From: an uncultured Sutterella sp.
GTDB lineage: Bacteria; Pseudomonadota; Gammaproteobacteria; Burkholderiales; Burkholderiaceae_F
Reading direction: 5' to 3'
DNA length: 48,418 nt
NCBI GenBank assembly: GCA_900757865.1
Contig: CAAEPH010000042.1
Span: 1-48,418, forward strand
Under the pieces are notes generated by a model. The model was not told the origin of the DNA. It did no database searches and worked only from the letters and a program-made list of their open reading frames with translations. Shown here in pieces: positions 1 to 7,242 of the stretch; positions within the stretch are counted from its first letter, which is position 1, and the number at the start of each line of letters is the position of its first letter. The position numbers and the translations under genes were made by a program.

Positions 1-49
1 CCGATGATAGTTGGTTGTATTTCCAGTGAAAGTAGGACATTGCCAGGCT
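1..49 (+). rRNA. rrf: 5S ribosomal RNA, 3' end (partial)
   Basis: The first bases have the conserved 3' half of bacterial 5S rRNA: CCGATGATAGT, then GTGAAAGTAGGACATTGCCAGGC close to the mature 3' end. The 5' part lies outside the window. A strong intrinsic terminator follows directly, as expected at the end of an rRNA operon. The exact mature end is uncertain by a few bases. Confidence 0.88.
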
Positions 50-62
50 CCCTATAAAAAGA

Positions 63-95
63 ACCCCATCGAGTGTATGCTCGGTGGGGTTTTTG
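63..95 (+). terminator. Intrinsic terminator of the rRNA operon
   Basis: An 11-bp stem (ACCCCATCGAG at 63-73 with CTCGGTGGGGT at 80-90, one G-U pair) closes a 6-base loop and runs into TTTTT. It lies just after the 5S 3' end. Confidence 0.88.
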
Positions 96-192
96 CTATT
101 GATGTGCTCAGCAACGTTCTGTGAGTCGTGTAGACTGTCTGTCGCATCCCACGATTGATCGTGGATGAAATTTTTTTCAGAAAGGACAATTC

Positions 193-618
193 ATGAAAAG
201 AACACTTTTTGCTGCTTGTGCCATGGCTGCTGCTTTGGCTTGCCCTGCAATGAGCGTTGCAGCGACGCAAGCTGCCAACGACTTGAGCGACTGTCTTTAC
301 CGCAATGCTTCAAGCGCCGATAAAGAGTTGTTGGTGCAATGGGCTTATGTGACCATCGCTCGTACGGATGCTGCCAAGAAAGTGCAACCCATGAAACCCG
401 CCTTGATCAACGAGGTGCAATCTAAAGCACAACGCAGTTTAAGCACCTTGGTTGTGCAGAAGTGCTCGAAGCCTGCTATGCAACTCCTTGTTTCTGACCC
501 ACGCCACGGCGTGCAGGAGGCTCTCTCGGAGCTTGCCCAACGCTTGCTTGAGGATGAAGCCCGTCGCCATGCGGGTGCACTTCTTAAAATCAATCCCGCG
601 GATTTGTTGATGCGATAA
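193..618 (+). CDS. Small secreted protein of unknown function
   Basis: I do not recognise this 141-residue protein. It starts with a clear Sec signal peptide (MKRT, then an Ala-rich core, probable cleavage after SVAA at residue 24), so the mature product should be periplasmic or secreted. The mature part is mostly helical in character, with two cysteines (C34 and C91) that could form a disulfide. Ribosome-binding sequence GAAAGGA lies 7 bases before the ATG. A small inverted repeat (CCACGA at 149-154, TCGTGG at 159-164) sits in the leader and could be an operator or a leader hairpin. The gene stands alone between the rRNA operon and a convergent regulator gene and shares a terminator with the latter. 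Confidence 0.75.
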   Translation: MKRTLFAACAMAAALACPAMSVAATQAANDLSDCLYRNASSADKELLVQWAYVTIARTDAAKKVQPMKPALINEVQSKAQRSLSTLVVQKCSKPAMQLLVSDPRHGVQEALSELAQRLLEDEARRHAGALLKINPADLLMR

Positions 619-620
619 TG

Positions 621-675
621 CAAAAAACGCATGGCTCTTCTGATGGGAAGTGCACCACGCGTTTTGTTTTTGGGA
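621..675. terminator. Shared bidirectional terminator
   Basis: The arms AAAACGCATGG (about 623-633) and CCACGCGTTTT (about 655-665) pair at 10 of 11 positions. An A run on the left and a T-rich run on the right mean it can end transcription from both convergent genes. Confidence 0.65.
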
Positions 676-685
676 TTGAATCCAA

Positions 686-1378
686 TTAGCTCAACAGAAT
701 AATCTGTTCGCTTAATTGGCTTCTCAGCAGATTTTGGGCCTTCTTTTCGTCCCCTTCTTTGATCGCCATGAGCAGGTCTCGCTCTTTGTGGGCAATGTCC
801 ATAAAGAATTGCGGATCATAGTGAGGGAGCTTTTCGGTGGTTTTTTCGAAATACGTCACGAGGGCTGCCGAGAACACTTGTAGAACACGGTTCCCACAGG
901 CTTCGAGCAGCAGCAAATGGAACTCACGGTCCCAACGGTCGGCTTCCATGGTGATGTGAGCGTGGCGTTCAATTTCTTCAATGGCACGCTCAAGTCGACC
1001 AAGCATGGCCGGTGTCATGCGACGAATGGCCAAGGGGATGATGTCCACTTCAATGAGCAAGCGCGCTTCAATAAACTCGCGGATATCAAAGTTCGCAATG
1101 TCCATCTGGACTTGAATTTGCGCAGAGAGATCCTTGGGTTCGACGTTATTGACTTTCATCCCACGCTTGGGAGCGCGATCCACAATACCCATCTGTGTGA
1201 GAACGCTTAGCGCTTTGCGCACTTTATAGCGAGTGATTTGAAAGCGTTGCGCCAGCTCGGCTTCGGTGTCAATGCGTTCGTTGTTTTTGGCTTGTTCCAA
1301 AATATGCTGGTGAATTTTGTGAAAGAGGATTTCCTCTTCCGAAGCCTGTTTATCGCTGGACTTTGCTCGATCAAACAT
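686..1378 (-). CDS. GntR-family transcriptional regulator, FadR/FCD subfamily
   Basis: A winged-helix repressor with a C-terminal FCD ligand-binding domain (230 residues from this ATG; a TTG 15 bases upstream is an alternative start). The N-terminal GntR helix-turn-helix shows the typical TEAELAQRFQITRYKVRKAL stretch followed by the wing (PKRGMKV). The all-helical FCD domain carries part of the usual metal site: Asp and His in DREFH and a His in IAHKERD. The last His normally near the C-terminus is replaced by Gln (RSQLSEQ), so metal binding may be altered. FCD regulators usually sense small organic acids. The ligand cannot be read here, and the neighbours (mutS, a small secreted protein) give no hint. 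A 14-bp palindrome upstream is the likely operator. Confidence 0.87.
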   Translation of the reverse strand: MFDRAKSSDKQASEEEILFHKIHQHILEQAKNNERIDTEAELAQRFQITRYKVRKALSVLTQMGIVDRAPKRGMKVNNVEPKDLSAQIQVQMDIANFDIREFIEARLLIEVDIIPLAIRRMTPAMLGRLERAIEEIERHAHITMEADRWDREFHLLLLEACGNRVLQVFSAALVTYFEKTTEKLPHYDPQFFMDIAHKERDLLMAIKEGDEKKAQNLLRSQLSEQIILLS

Positions 1379-1446
1379 GTTCGTCACACTCAAATCCCGT
1401 GGTGGTAAAACGACAGATTTTAGAAATAATAAGACAATTAAAGGGA

Positions 1447-1460
1447 ATTTGTCGACAAAT
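1447..1460. promoter_or_regulatory. Probable GntR/FCD operator palindrome
   Basis: ATTTGTCGACAAAT is a perfect 14-bp palindrome about 70 bases upstream of the regulator start. Its core TTGTCGACAA fits the TnGTnnnACnA type of site known for FadR-subfamily proteins. The position suggests autoregulation. Inference from pattern only. Confidence 0.55.
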
Positions 1461-1473
1461 ACCTCGAAGTACT

Positions 1474-4143
1474 TTAGTCGAGCTTCTCTAAAAGGGCTTT
1501 TGCCTCTTTTTGAAGGTCATAGAGTTGAGCTAGTGCCTCACGAGGACTGAGCTCATCGAGTTCAAGCGCGCTCAACGCATCAAGAAACTGTAGGGCCTCA
1601 TCGGGTAAGGTATTGTCCGGTTCGGCCATCGTATCCAAAACCACACTCTCTGGCGTTTGTACGACGGGTAAATCGGCAAAGAGATCCCCTTGATGGCTCG
1701 GCGTATCATGCTCACGCGCTTCGAGTTTCCCTAAGAGCGCTTCTGCGCGACGCACCACTTGTGAGGGTACACCAGCGAGTTGAGCCACGGCAATACCATA
1801 GCTACGGTTAGCAGGACCTTCGGCAATTTCGTGCAAAAAGACGATACGGTTTTTAGAGCGAACGGCAGAGACGTGCACGTTGGCGACTTCTTTGAGATGG
1901 CCCGCTAATTCGGTCAATTCAAAATAGTGGGTGGCAAATAGCGTGAGGCTACGCGTGCCTTCAACGAGTTCTTGCGCAATGCTTGCTGCTAAACTGAGGC
2001 CATCAAAGGTGGCTGTACCTCGGCCAATTTCGTCCATGAGGACCAAAGAGCTTGAGGTAGCCTGGTGCAAAATGGCAGCCGCTTCCGTCATCTCAACCAT
2101 AAACGTGGATCGTCCACGCGTGAGATCGTCGCTCGCGCCAATGCGCGTGAGAATCCGATCCACCGGTCCTATGCTCGCGGCTTGGGCAGGAACAAAGGAG
2201 CCTACCCAGGCAAGCAGTACGATGAGGGCAACACTTCGCATGTATGTGGATTTACCCCCCATGTTGGGTCCGGTAATGACCAGACAACGACGCCCATCGC
2301 CCAATTGGCAATCGTTAGGGACGTAAGTCTCGAGGGCGGTTTCGACCACAGGGTGACGACCTTTTTGGATCGCAATCTCCACGCGATCAGCCAAAACCGG
2401 ACGCACCCAATGATTGTCATGGGCGTGTTGTGCGAGCGCACTGATCACGTCGAGCGTAGCTAACGTGTGCGCAATGTCCATGAGGGCACCCACGTGAGGC
2501 GTGAGAAAATCAATGAGCTCGTCGTAGAGCGCTTTTTCCAACTGCGCAGACCGCTCTTTAGCACTCAGTGCTTGATCTTCATACGCTTTGAGTTCAGGGG
2601 TGATAAAGCGTTCGGTGTTTTTAAGCGTTTGACGACGGTGATAGTGCTCAGGGACCGATGCGGCTTGTGCTTTACTCACTTCGATGAAAAAGCCTTGCAC
2701 TTTGTTGTACTCCACACGCAATGTGGAGAGTCCTGTTGCGGCTTTTTCCCGTGCTTCAAAGTCCAACAAAAATTGCCCCGTGTTATCGCGCAACGCTCGA
2801 AGGGTTTTGAGCTCCTCGTTATAGCTACTGCGAATCACATCGCCATCGCGCAAAAAGGTTGCGGGTTCTTCCAAAAGCGCGTCCTCTAAGCGTTGCTCCA
2901 ATCCCTCGGACCACAGAAGATGTTGACTTGCTTGCGAAAACCAAGCGTTGGGTAAGGTTAACAGCACTTCACGCAGGGTCTTCACCACGGGAATGGCATC
3001 GCGAAGCGCGGCAAGCTCTTTTGGGCGAACACTTCGAAGCGTGATACGGCTAGCGATACGTTCGATATCGCAGAGTTGACGCAGCCCGTGTTGGAGATCG
3101 GCTTGTACGGTATCGTTCTCGATAAGGGTGGCGATGGCTTCTTGTCGATCTTGTGCTTTTTGGCGACGTCGTAACGGTTCATTGAGCCAGCGTTTGAGCG
3201 TACGACTGCCCATGCCCGTTTGGCAATGGTCCAAAATAGAAAAAAGTGTAGGACCTCGTCCATCAGGGCGATTTGACTGGCTGATTTCCAAATTACGGCG
3301 ACTCGAGGGATCGATAATGATGAAATCTTCTTCATGAAGCACTTTGATCGGTTCGATAAAAGGCATGAAGTCGACTTGCGTTTCTTCGGTATAGTCCAGT
3401 AGCGCATTAGCCGCAGCAAGAAGCTCTTTGTGTCCATCCAGGTTAAACGCTTCGAGCGTCTCGACTTGGTAGAGTTTTTTGAGGGCTTCTGCACCGTGCT
3501 CGGCATCGAAATGCCAAGCAGGCATGGGTGTGATGGTCCAATCGGGGTAGGTTTCGCGAAACGTCGTTTTCTCTTTTTCGATCACAAGCACTTCGGTGGG
3601 ATTAATGCGAGCGAGTTCACTGCCCAACGATTCGGGAAGCACTTCCGCGGCAAAGAACTGACCGTTACTCAACGTTAACCACACGATTCCCCAGGGTTGA
3701 TTTTTGCCGGTTGGGGCTTGCAGTGCCAACAAAATCGCGTCATCTTTTTCTGGTAACAACGTTGAATCGGTGAGGGTCCCCGGGGTGATAATGCGCGAGA
3801 TCTTACGCTCCATCAACCCTTTGCCCGGCTCTCCTAACTGCTCGGCGATAACGATCGATTCGCCCAATTTCACTAAACGCGCCACGTATTGGTCAAGCGA
3901 GACCATGGGGATACCCGCCATCGGGATGGGATCTCCGTTTTTGAGTTTGCCACGTTTGGTGAGGGTGATCCCGATGAGGCGATTGGCTTTGACGGCATCA
4001 TCGAAAAAGGTCTCATAGAAATCCCCCATTCGAAAGAGCACTAGCGTATGCGGGTAACGCTGCTTGACTTCAATAAATTGCCGCATGGCTGGAGTGAAGT
4101 CGTTGAGATCCATGTTGTGAATATCGATGGTCGTGACAGTCAT
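1474..4143 (-). CDS. mutS: DNA mismatch repair protein MutS
   Basis: The mismatch-recognition ATPase of methyl-directed repair, 889 residues, a normal length. The mismatch-contacting Phe-x-Glu is in GDFYETF near residue 39. The Walker A motif (GPNMGGKST) is near residue 625 and Walker B (LVLMDEIGRG) near 696. The start is the ATG encoding MTVTTIDIHN; a TTG two codons upstream is also possible, and no strong ribosome-binding sequence supports either. It acts with MutL, which is not in this window. It lies downstream of suhB on the same strand but a terminator separates them, so it is probably transcribed on its own. Confidence 0.97.
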   Translation of the reverse strand: MTVTTIDIHNMDLNDFTPAMRQFIEVKQRYPHTLVLFRMGDFYETFFDDAVKANRLIGITLTKRGKLKNGDPIPMAGIPMVSLDQYVARLVKLGESIVIAEQLGEPGKGLMERKISRIITPGTLTDSTLLPEKDDAILLALQAPTGKNQPWGIVWLTLSNGQFFAAEVLPESLGSELARINPTEVLVIEKEKTTFRETYPDWTITPMPAWHFDAEHGAEALKKLYQVETLEAFNLDGHKELLAAANALLDYTEETQVDFMPFIEPIKVLHEEDFIIIDPSSRRNLEISQSNRPDGRGPTLFSILDHCQTGMGSRTLKRWLNEPLRRRQKAQDRQEAIATLIENDTVQADLQHGLRQLCDIERIASRITLRSVRPKELAALRDAIPVVKTLREVLLTLPNAWFSQASQHLLWSEGLEQRLEDALLEEPATFLRDGDVIRSSYNEELKTLRALRDNTGQFLLDFEAREKAATGLSTLRVEYNKVQGFFIEVSKAQAASVPEHYHRRQTLKNTERFITPELKAYEDQALSAKERSAQLEKALYDELIDFLTPHVGALMDIAHTLATLDVISALAQHAHDNHWVRPVLADRVEIAIQKGRHPVVETALETYVPNDCQLGDGRRCLVITGPNMGGKSTYMRSVALIVLLAWVGSFVPAQAASIGPVDRILTRIGASDDLTRGRSTFMVEMTEAAAILHQATSSSLVLMDEIGRGTATFDGLSLAASIAQELVEGTRSLTLFATHYFELTELAGHLKEVANVHVSAVRSKNRIVFLHEIAEGPANRSYGIAVAQLAGVPSQVVRRAEALLGKLEAREHDTPSHQGDLFADLPVVQTPESVVLDTMAEPDNTLPDEALQFLDALSALELDELSPREALAQLYDLQKEAKALLEKLD

Positions 4144-4207
4144 AGCCAAAAATCAAATATCGTCAAAAAATGCAGAGTGAGAAAAGACACGCGCCTGTCG
4201 TTTGGAC

Positions 4208-4247
4208 AAAAAAGCCGAACCCGTCGCGTAGCGATTGGATTCGGCTT
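4208..4247 (-). terminator. Intrinsic terminator downstream of suhB
   Basis: On the minus strand AAGCCGAA and TTCGGCTT form an 8-bp stem (arms at 4240-4247 and 4212-4219), followed by TTTTTT. It lies between the suhB stop and the mutS start. Confidence 0.8.
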
Positions 4248-4279
4248 AGAGGGTTCAACCTTCTAATAATACCCAAAGA

Positions 4280-5095
4280 TTAGTCAGCCGGTGTGGGTTT
4301 AACGGCTGGCGCTAAGTCACCCACGAGCGGAAGCAGTTGAGCGAAGATCTTGGGGGTCCCTGCGCAGACATTGCCCGAGGCAAGCCAATCTTCATCGCCT
4401 TTGAGGTCGGTGATAAGACCACCGGCTTCAAGGACGAGCAACCCACCCGCGGCGATATCCCACTGCGATAAGCCCGACTCCCAGAAGCCGTCATAGCGAC
4501 CGGCAGCGACCCACGCTAAATCAAGCGCAGCAGATCCGGGGCGACGAATCCCAGCAGTGCGTTCTGCCACACGCATGAAACTCATCATGTATTTCTTAAA
4601 GTTGTCCGTCTTACGGAAGGGGAAGCCCGTGCCGATCAGGGCGCGATTCATATCGACCAAGCCCGAGACGCGAATGCGACGGTTATCTAAGAAAGCGCCC
4701 TTGCCCTTTTCGGCATGGAAAAGTTCGTTTTTCGCCACGTCATAAACCACTGCCAACACGACATCACCGCGGTAAGACAGTGCGATGGAAACGGCATACT
4801 GTGGCACGCCGTGCATGAAATTGAGAGTGCCATCGATGGGATCAATGATCCAGAGATAGTCGCTTTTTTGTGGACCGATACGCCCGGCTTCTTCGGTGAG
4901 AATGGCGTGGTTCGGGTAGGCTTGACGTAACGTGTCGACGATGATCGATTCCGCGGCACGGTCAGCGCTGGTGACAAAATCATTGACCGACTTGTTTTCA
5001 ATTTGGAGCTGATCCAAGTTGAGCGCAGCACGCGAAATTTCCGAGGCGGCACGACGCGCCGCTTGAATGGCAACGCTAAGGTAGGGTGATGGCAT
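4280..5095 (-). CDS. suhB: Inositol-1-monophosphatase family protein SuhB
   Basis: A Mg-dependent phosphatase of the inositol monophosphatase fold, 271 residues. The metal-binding motifs are all present: EEAG (residues 68-71), DPIDGT (85-90, Asp85 and Asp88) and WDIAAGG (Asp213). In enterobacteria SuhB also joins the rRNA antitermination complex; whether that holds here is unknown. It is divergent from trmJ across a 365-base region. The pairing suhB next to trmJ and cysE is common in Burkholderiales and supports the assignment. Confidence 0.95.
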   Translation of the reverse strand: MPSPYLSVAIQAARRAASEISRAALNLDQLQIENKSVNDFVTSADRAAESIIVDTLRQAYPNHAILTEEAGRIGPQKSDYLWIIDPIDGTLNFMHGVPQYAVSIALSYRGDVVLAVVYDVAKNELFHAEKGKGAFLDNRRIRVSGLVDMNRALIGTGFPFRKTDNFKKYMMSFMRVAERTAGIRRPGSAALDLAWVAAGRYDGFWESGLSQWDIAAGGLLVLEAGGLITDLKGDEDWLASGNVCAGTPKIFAQLLPLVGDLAPAVKPTPAD

Positions 5096-5460
5096 AGTAA
5101 ATGGAATTGTTTAAGAGCACAGAGTTGCACTAAGAAAGTGCGAAAAAGACGTTCCTGTTCCAAAAAGGAGAACAACGATCTCAAGGTGGTTGACGACACC
5201 GCTGAGGTCCTTTCTTCCTTGGAATGAGGGAAAACGCTCATTTTAGCCCAAGTCCTTTGTCTTTGGCGTGAGGAAGCCTAGAGGATTTTTCGCTCGTTTA
5301 TCCCAACTTCAGCCAACTTGGCTACAATGCGGTGTGGCCTCTGCCGAGCTAAGGCGAGGTATGCCTACGTTGAAATGTTCAATTGCCAATAAGGGAGACG
5401 GTCCTCAAAGTGGCAACGTCAATGGATGATGTTGACCCTGTCGAGAGACCACAATGAGGG
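5096..5460. other. Divergent promoter region suhB/trmJ
   Basis: No gene here. On the plus strand TACAAT (5323-5328) is a plausible -10 box for trmJ, with a poor -35 match. The roughly 125-base leader that would follow contains a small hairpin (CCTCTGCC pairing with GGCGAGG, one bulge). The suhB promoter on the other strand was not identified. Confidence 0.4.
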
Positions 5461-6255
5461 ATGAAAACGCCAAAGAGTGCCTCGCGCGTTTGTTTTGTGC
5501 TGTGTGAACCGGGTCACCCAGGTAACATCGGCTCGGTTGCTCGAGCGATTAAAACCATGGGGTTTCGTGATTTGCGAGTGGTCAATCCGCGCGAAGCGGA
5601 CTACCGAACGCACGAAGAGGCGATTGCCTATGCGACCAGTAGTGTGGATGTGCTTGAAGCAAGTCGCTCGTATGCCACGTTAGCCGACGCCTTGGATGGG
5701 GTGACGTTTGCCTGGGCACTTACGGGGTACGATCGTGAGTTTGGTCCTAAACTCGACCCCCTTCGTACCGCGACAGAGAAAAGCGTTTCTTGGCTCGCTC
5801 AAGAAGAAGGTACCATCGCTTTTGTGTTTGGCACCGAGCGTAGTGGCCTTACCAACGACGAAGTGCTGCTCTGTCAAGGTTGTGCGGCGATCGCAGCCGA
5901 TCCTGAAAGTCCATCGCTCAATTTGGCGCAAGCGGTGCAGATTACGGCCTACGAGATGCATCAAACGTTAATGGACTCTGAAGGCCATGCCGAGGCTCTC
6001 TACGACTGGCAGTCTCGGTTTCAGGGTGAAGCGCCTGCAACAGTCGAAGCCATTGAAGGGTTTTACCGACATTGGGAAGAAGCGATGATCGCCTGTGGCG
6101 TTCATGACCCTGAAAATCCCCGATTGCTCATGCCCATTACGCGTCGACTCTTTGGTCGTAGTGGGTTAACGCAGACCGAAATCGATTTACTGCGAGGCAT
6201 ATGTTCAGCCATTATCTGTCCCAAAAAAGCTCGTGCTGGGCGCAAAAAAGGCTGA
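5461..6255 (+). CDS. trmJ: tRNA (cytidine/uridine-2'-O-)-methyltransferase TrmJ
   Basis: A SPOUT-class methyltransferase that 2'-O-methylates position 32 of tRNAs, using S-adenosylmethionine. In 264 residues the family landmarks appear in order: HPGNIGSVARAIKTMGF near residues 20-36, GTERSGLTNDE near 122, and the knot-forming SLNLAQAVQITAYEM near 153. The ATG follows an in-frame TGA by one codon, so no longer start exists. The GAGGG just before it is close for a ribosome-binding site. A C-terminal basic tail (KKARAGRKKG) may bind RNA. The gene lies directly upstream of cysE, an arrangement known from related genomes. Confidence 0.94.
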   Translation: MKTPKSASRVCFVLCEPGHPGNIGSVARAIKTMGFRDLRVVNPREADYRTHEEAIAYATSSVDVLEASRSYATLADALDGVTFAWALTGYDREFGPKLDPLRTATEKSVSWLAQEEGTIAFVFGTERSGLTNDEVLLCQGCAAIAADPESPSLNLAQAVQITAYEMHQTLMDSEGHAEALYDWQSRFQGEAPATVEAIEGFYRHWEEAMIACGVHDPENPRLLMPITRRLFGRSGLTQTEIDLLRGICSAIICPKKARAGRKKG

Positions 6256-6358
6256 TGGCGCAAAGCGTTTGGGTGCGAGATGACTAGTCACCCGAGAGAT
6301 CCTTTCCTACAATACGATGAGAAGAACTCCTCACTACCGAAAGAGACACCGTTTAACT

Positions 6359-7186
6359 ATGTTTAATCAAGCTCGTGAACTTATTGATACGATCATGACG
6401 CGTGACCCAGCGGCACGCTCAAAATGGGAAGTCATTTTTTCCTATCCTGGCTTTCATGCCGTCATGATCCACCGTTTCTCGCATTGGTGCTGGTTACAAG
6501 GCTGGCACTCCTTTGCACGCTTTATCTCACATGTGGGACGCTTTTTGACGGGTATTGAAATTCACCCAGGTGCCAAGATTGGTCGTCGTGTGTTTATTGA
6601 CCACGGCATGGGCGTGGTGATTGGGGAGACGGCTGAGGTGGGCGACGATTGTACGCTCTACCACGGTGTCACGCTCGGCGGGACGACTTTGACCGAAGGC
6701 ACGAAGCGCCATCCGACGCTAGGCCAAGGGGTCATTGTGGGGGCAGGTGCCCAGGTCCTGGGGGCTTTTACGGTAGGTGACAACGCTCGTATTGGGTCCA
6801 ATGCGGTGGTGCTTAAAGCGGTGGAACCGGGTACCACGGTGGTGGGCGTGCCTGGACGCGTGGTGAACCAGAGCAAACGAGAAGCGCAAGAGACGCCAAA
6901 ATTTGAAGCCTATGCCGTTGACACCAATGAGGTGGACCCCTATGTGGTGGCCATTAAAGAATTGGTGCGTGTGAGCCAAGAACAAAATGCTGTGATTGAA
7001 AAACTCAACACGCAACTCAAGGCCTTGGGCGCTGAAGGGGTCGAGGATCTCCCGAAGATTACGTTACGCAACGTTGGATCGGTGCGCCGCGCACGGCATC
7101 ATCGACAGAAAAAAGAACGTTGCGAAAGCACAGCGACGACCTCAAAAGCCCCATCGTCGTCCTCAAAGCCCGCTGCTACCAAATAA
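6359..7186 (+). CDS. cysE: Serine O-acetyltransferase
   Basis: Makes O-acetylserine from serine and acetyl-CoA, the first step of cysteine synthesis. From the ATG chosen here (275 residues) the protein begins MFNQARELID, like the short Bacillus-type enzymes; an upstream in-frame ATG at 6317 would add 14 residues without family support. The left-handed beta-helix runs from about residue 65 to 170. It contains IEIHPGAKIG, the catalytic IDHGMGVVIGETAEVG (His82) and YHGVTLGGT. The C-terminus is longer than usual and ends in a basic then Ser/Ala/Pro/Lys-rich tail (from about residue 240), of unknown role. It follows trmJ by about 100 bases and ends at a strong terminator shared with glnD. Confidence 0.95.
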   Translation: MFNQARELIDTIMTRDPAARSKWEVIFSYPGFHAVMIHRFSHWCWLQGWHSFARFISHVGRFLTGIEIHPGAKIGRRVFIDHGMGVVIGETAEVGDDCTLYHGVTLGGTTLTEGTKRHPTLGQGVIVGAGAQVLGAFTVGDNARIGSNAVVLKAVEPGTTVVGVPGRVVNQSKREAQETPKFEAYAVDTNEVDPYVVAIKELVRVSQEQNAVIEKLNTQLKALGAEGVEDLPKITLRNVGSVRRARHHRQKKERCESTATTSKAPSSSSKPAATK

Positions 7187-7199
7187 GGCGTTATGAATG

Positions 7200-7240
7200 A
7201 ACCCAGAGTGACTTGAGAAAAACAACTCTGGGTTTCTTTT
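7200..7240. terminator. Intrinsic terminator after cysE
   Basis: AACCCAGAGT (7200-7209) and ACTCTGGGTT (7225-7234) form a perfect 10-bp stem followed by TCTTTT. cysE and glnD converge here. Confidence 0.85.
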
Positions 7241-7242
7241 GC

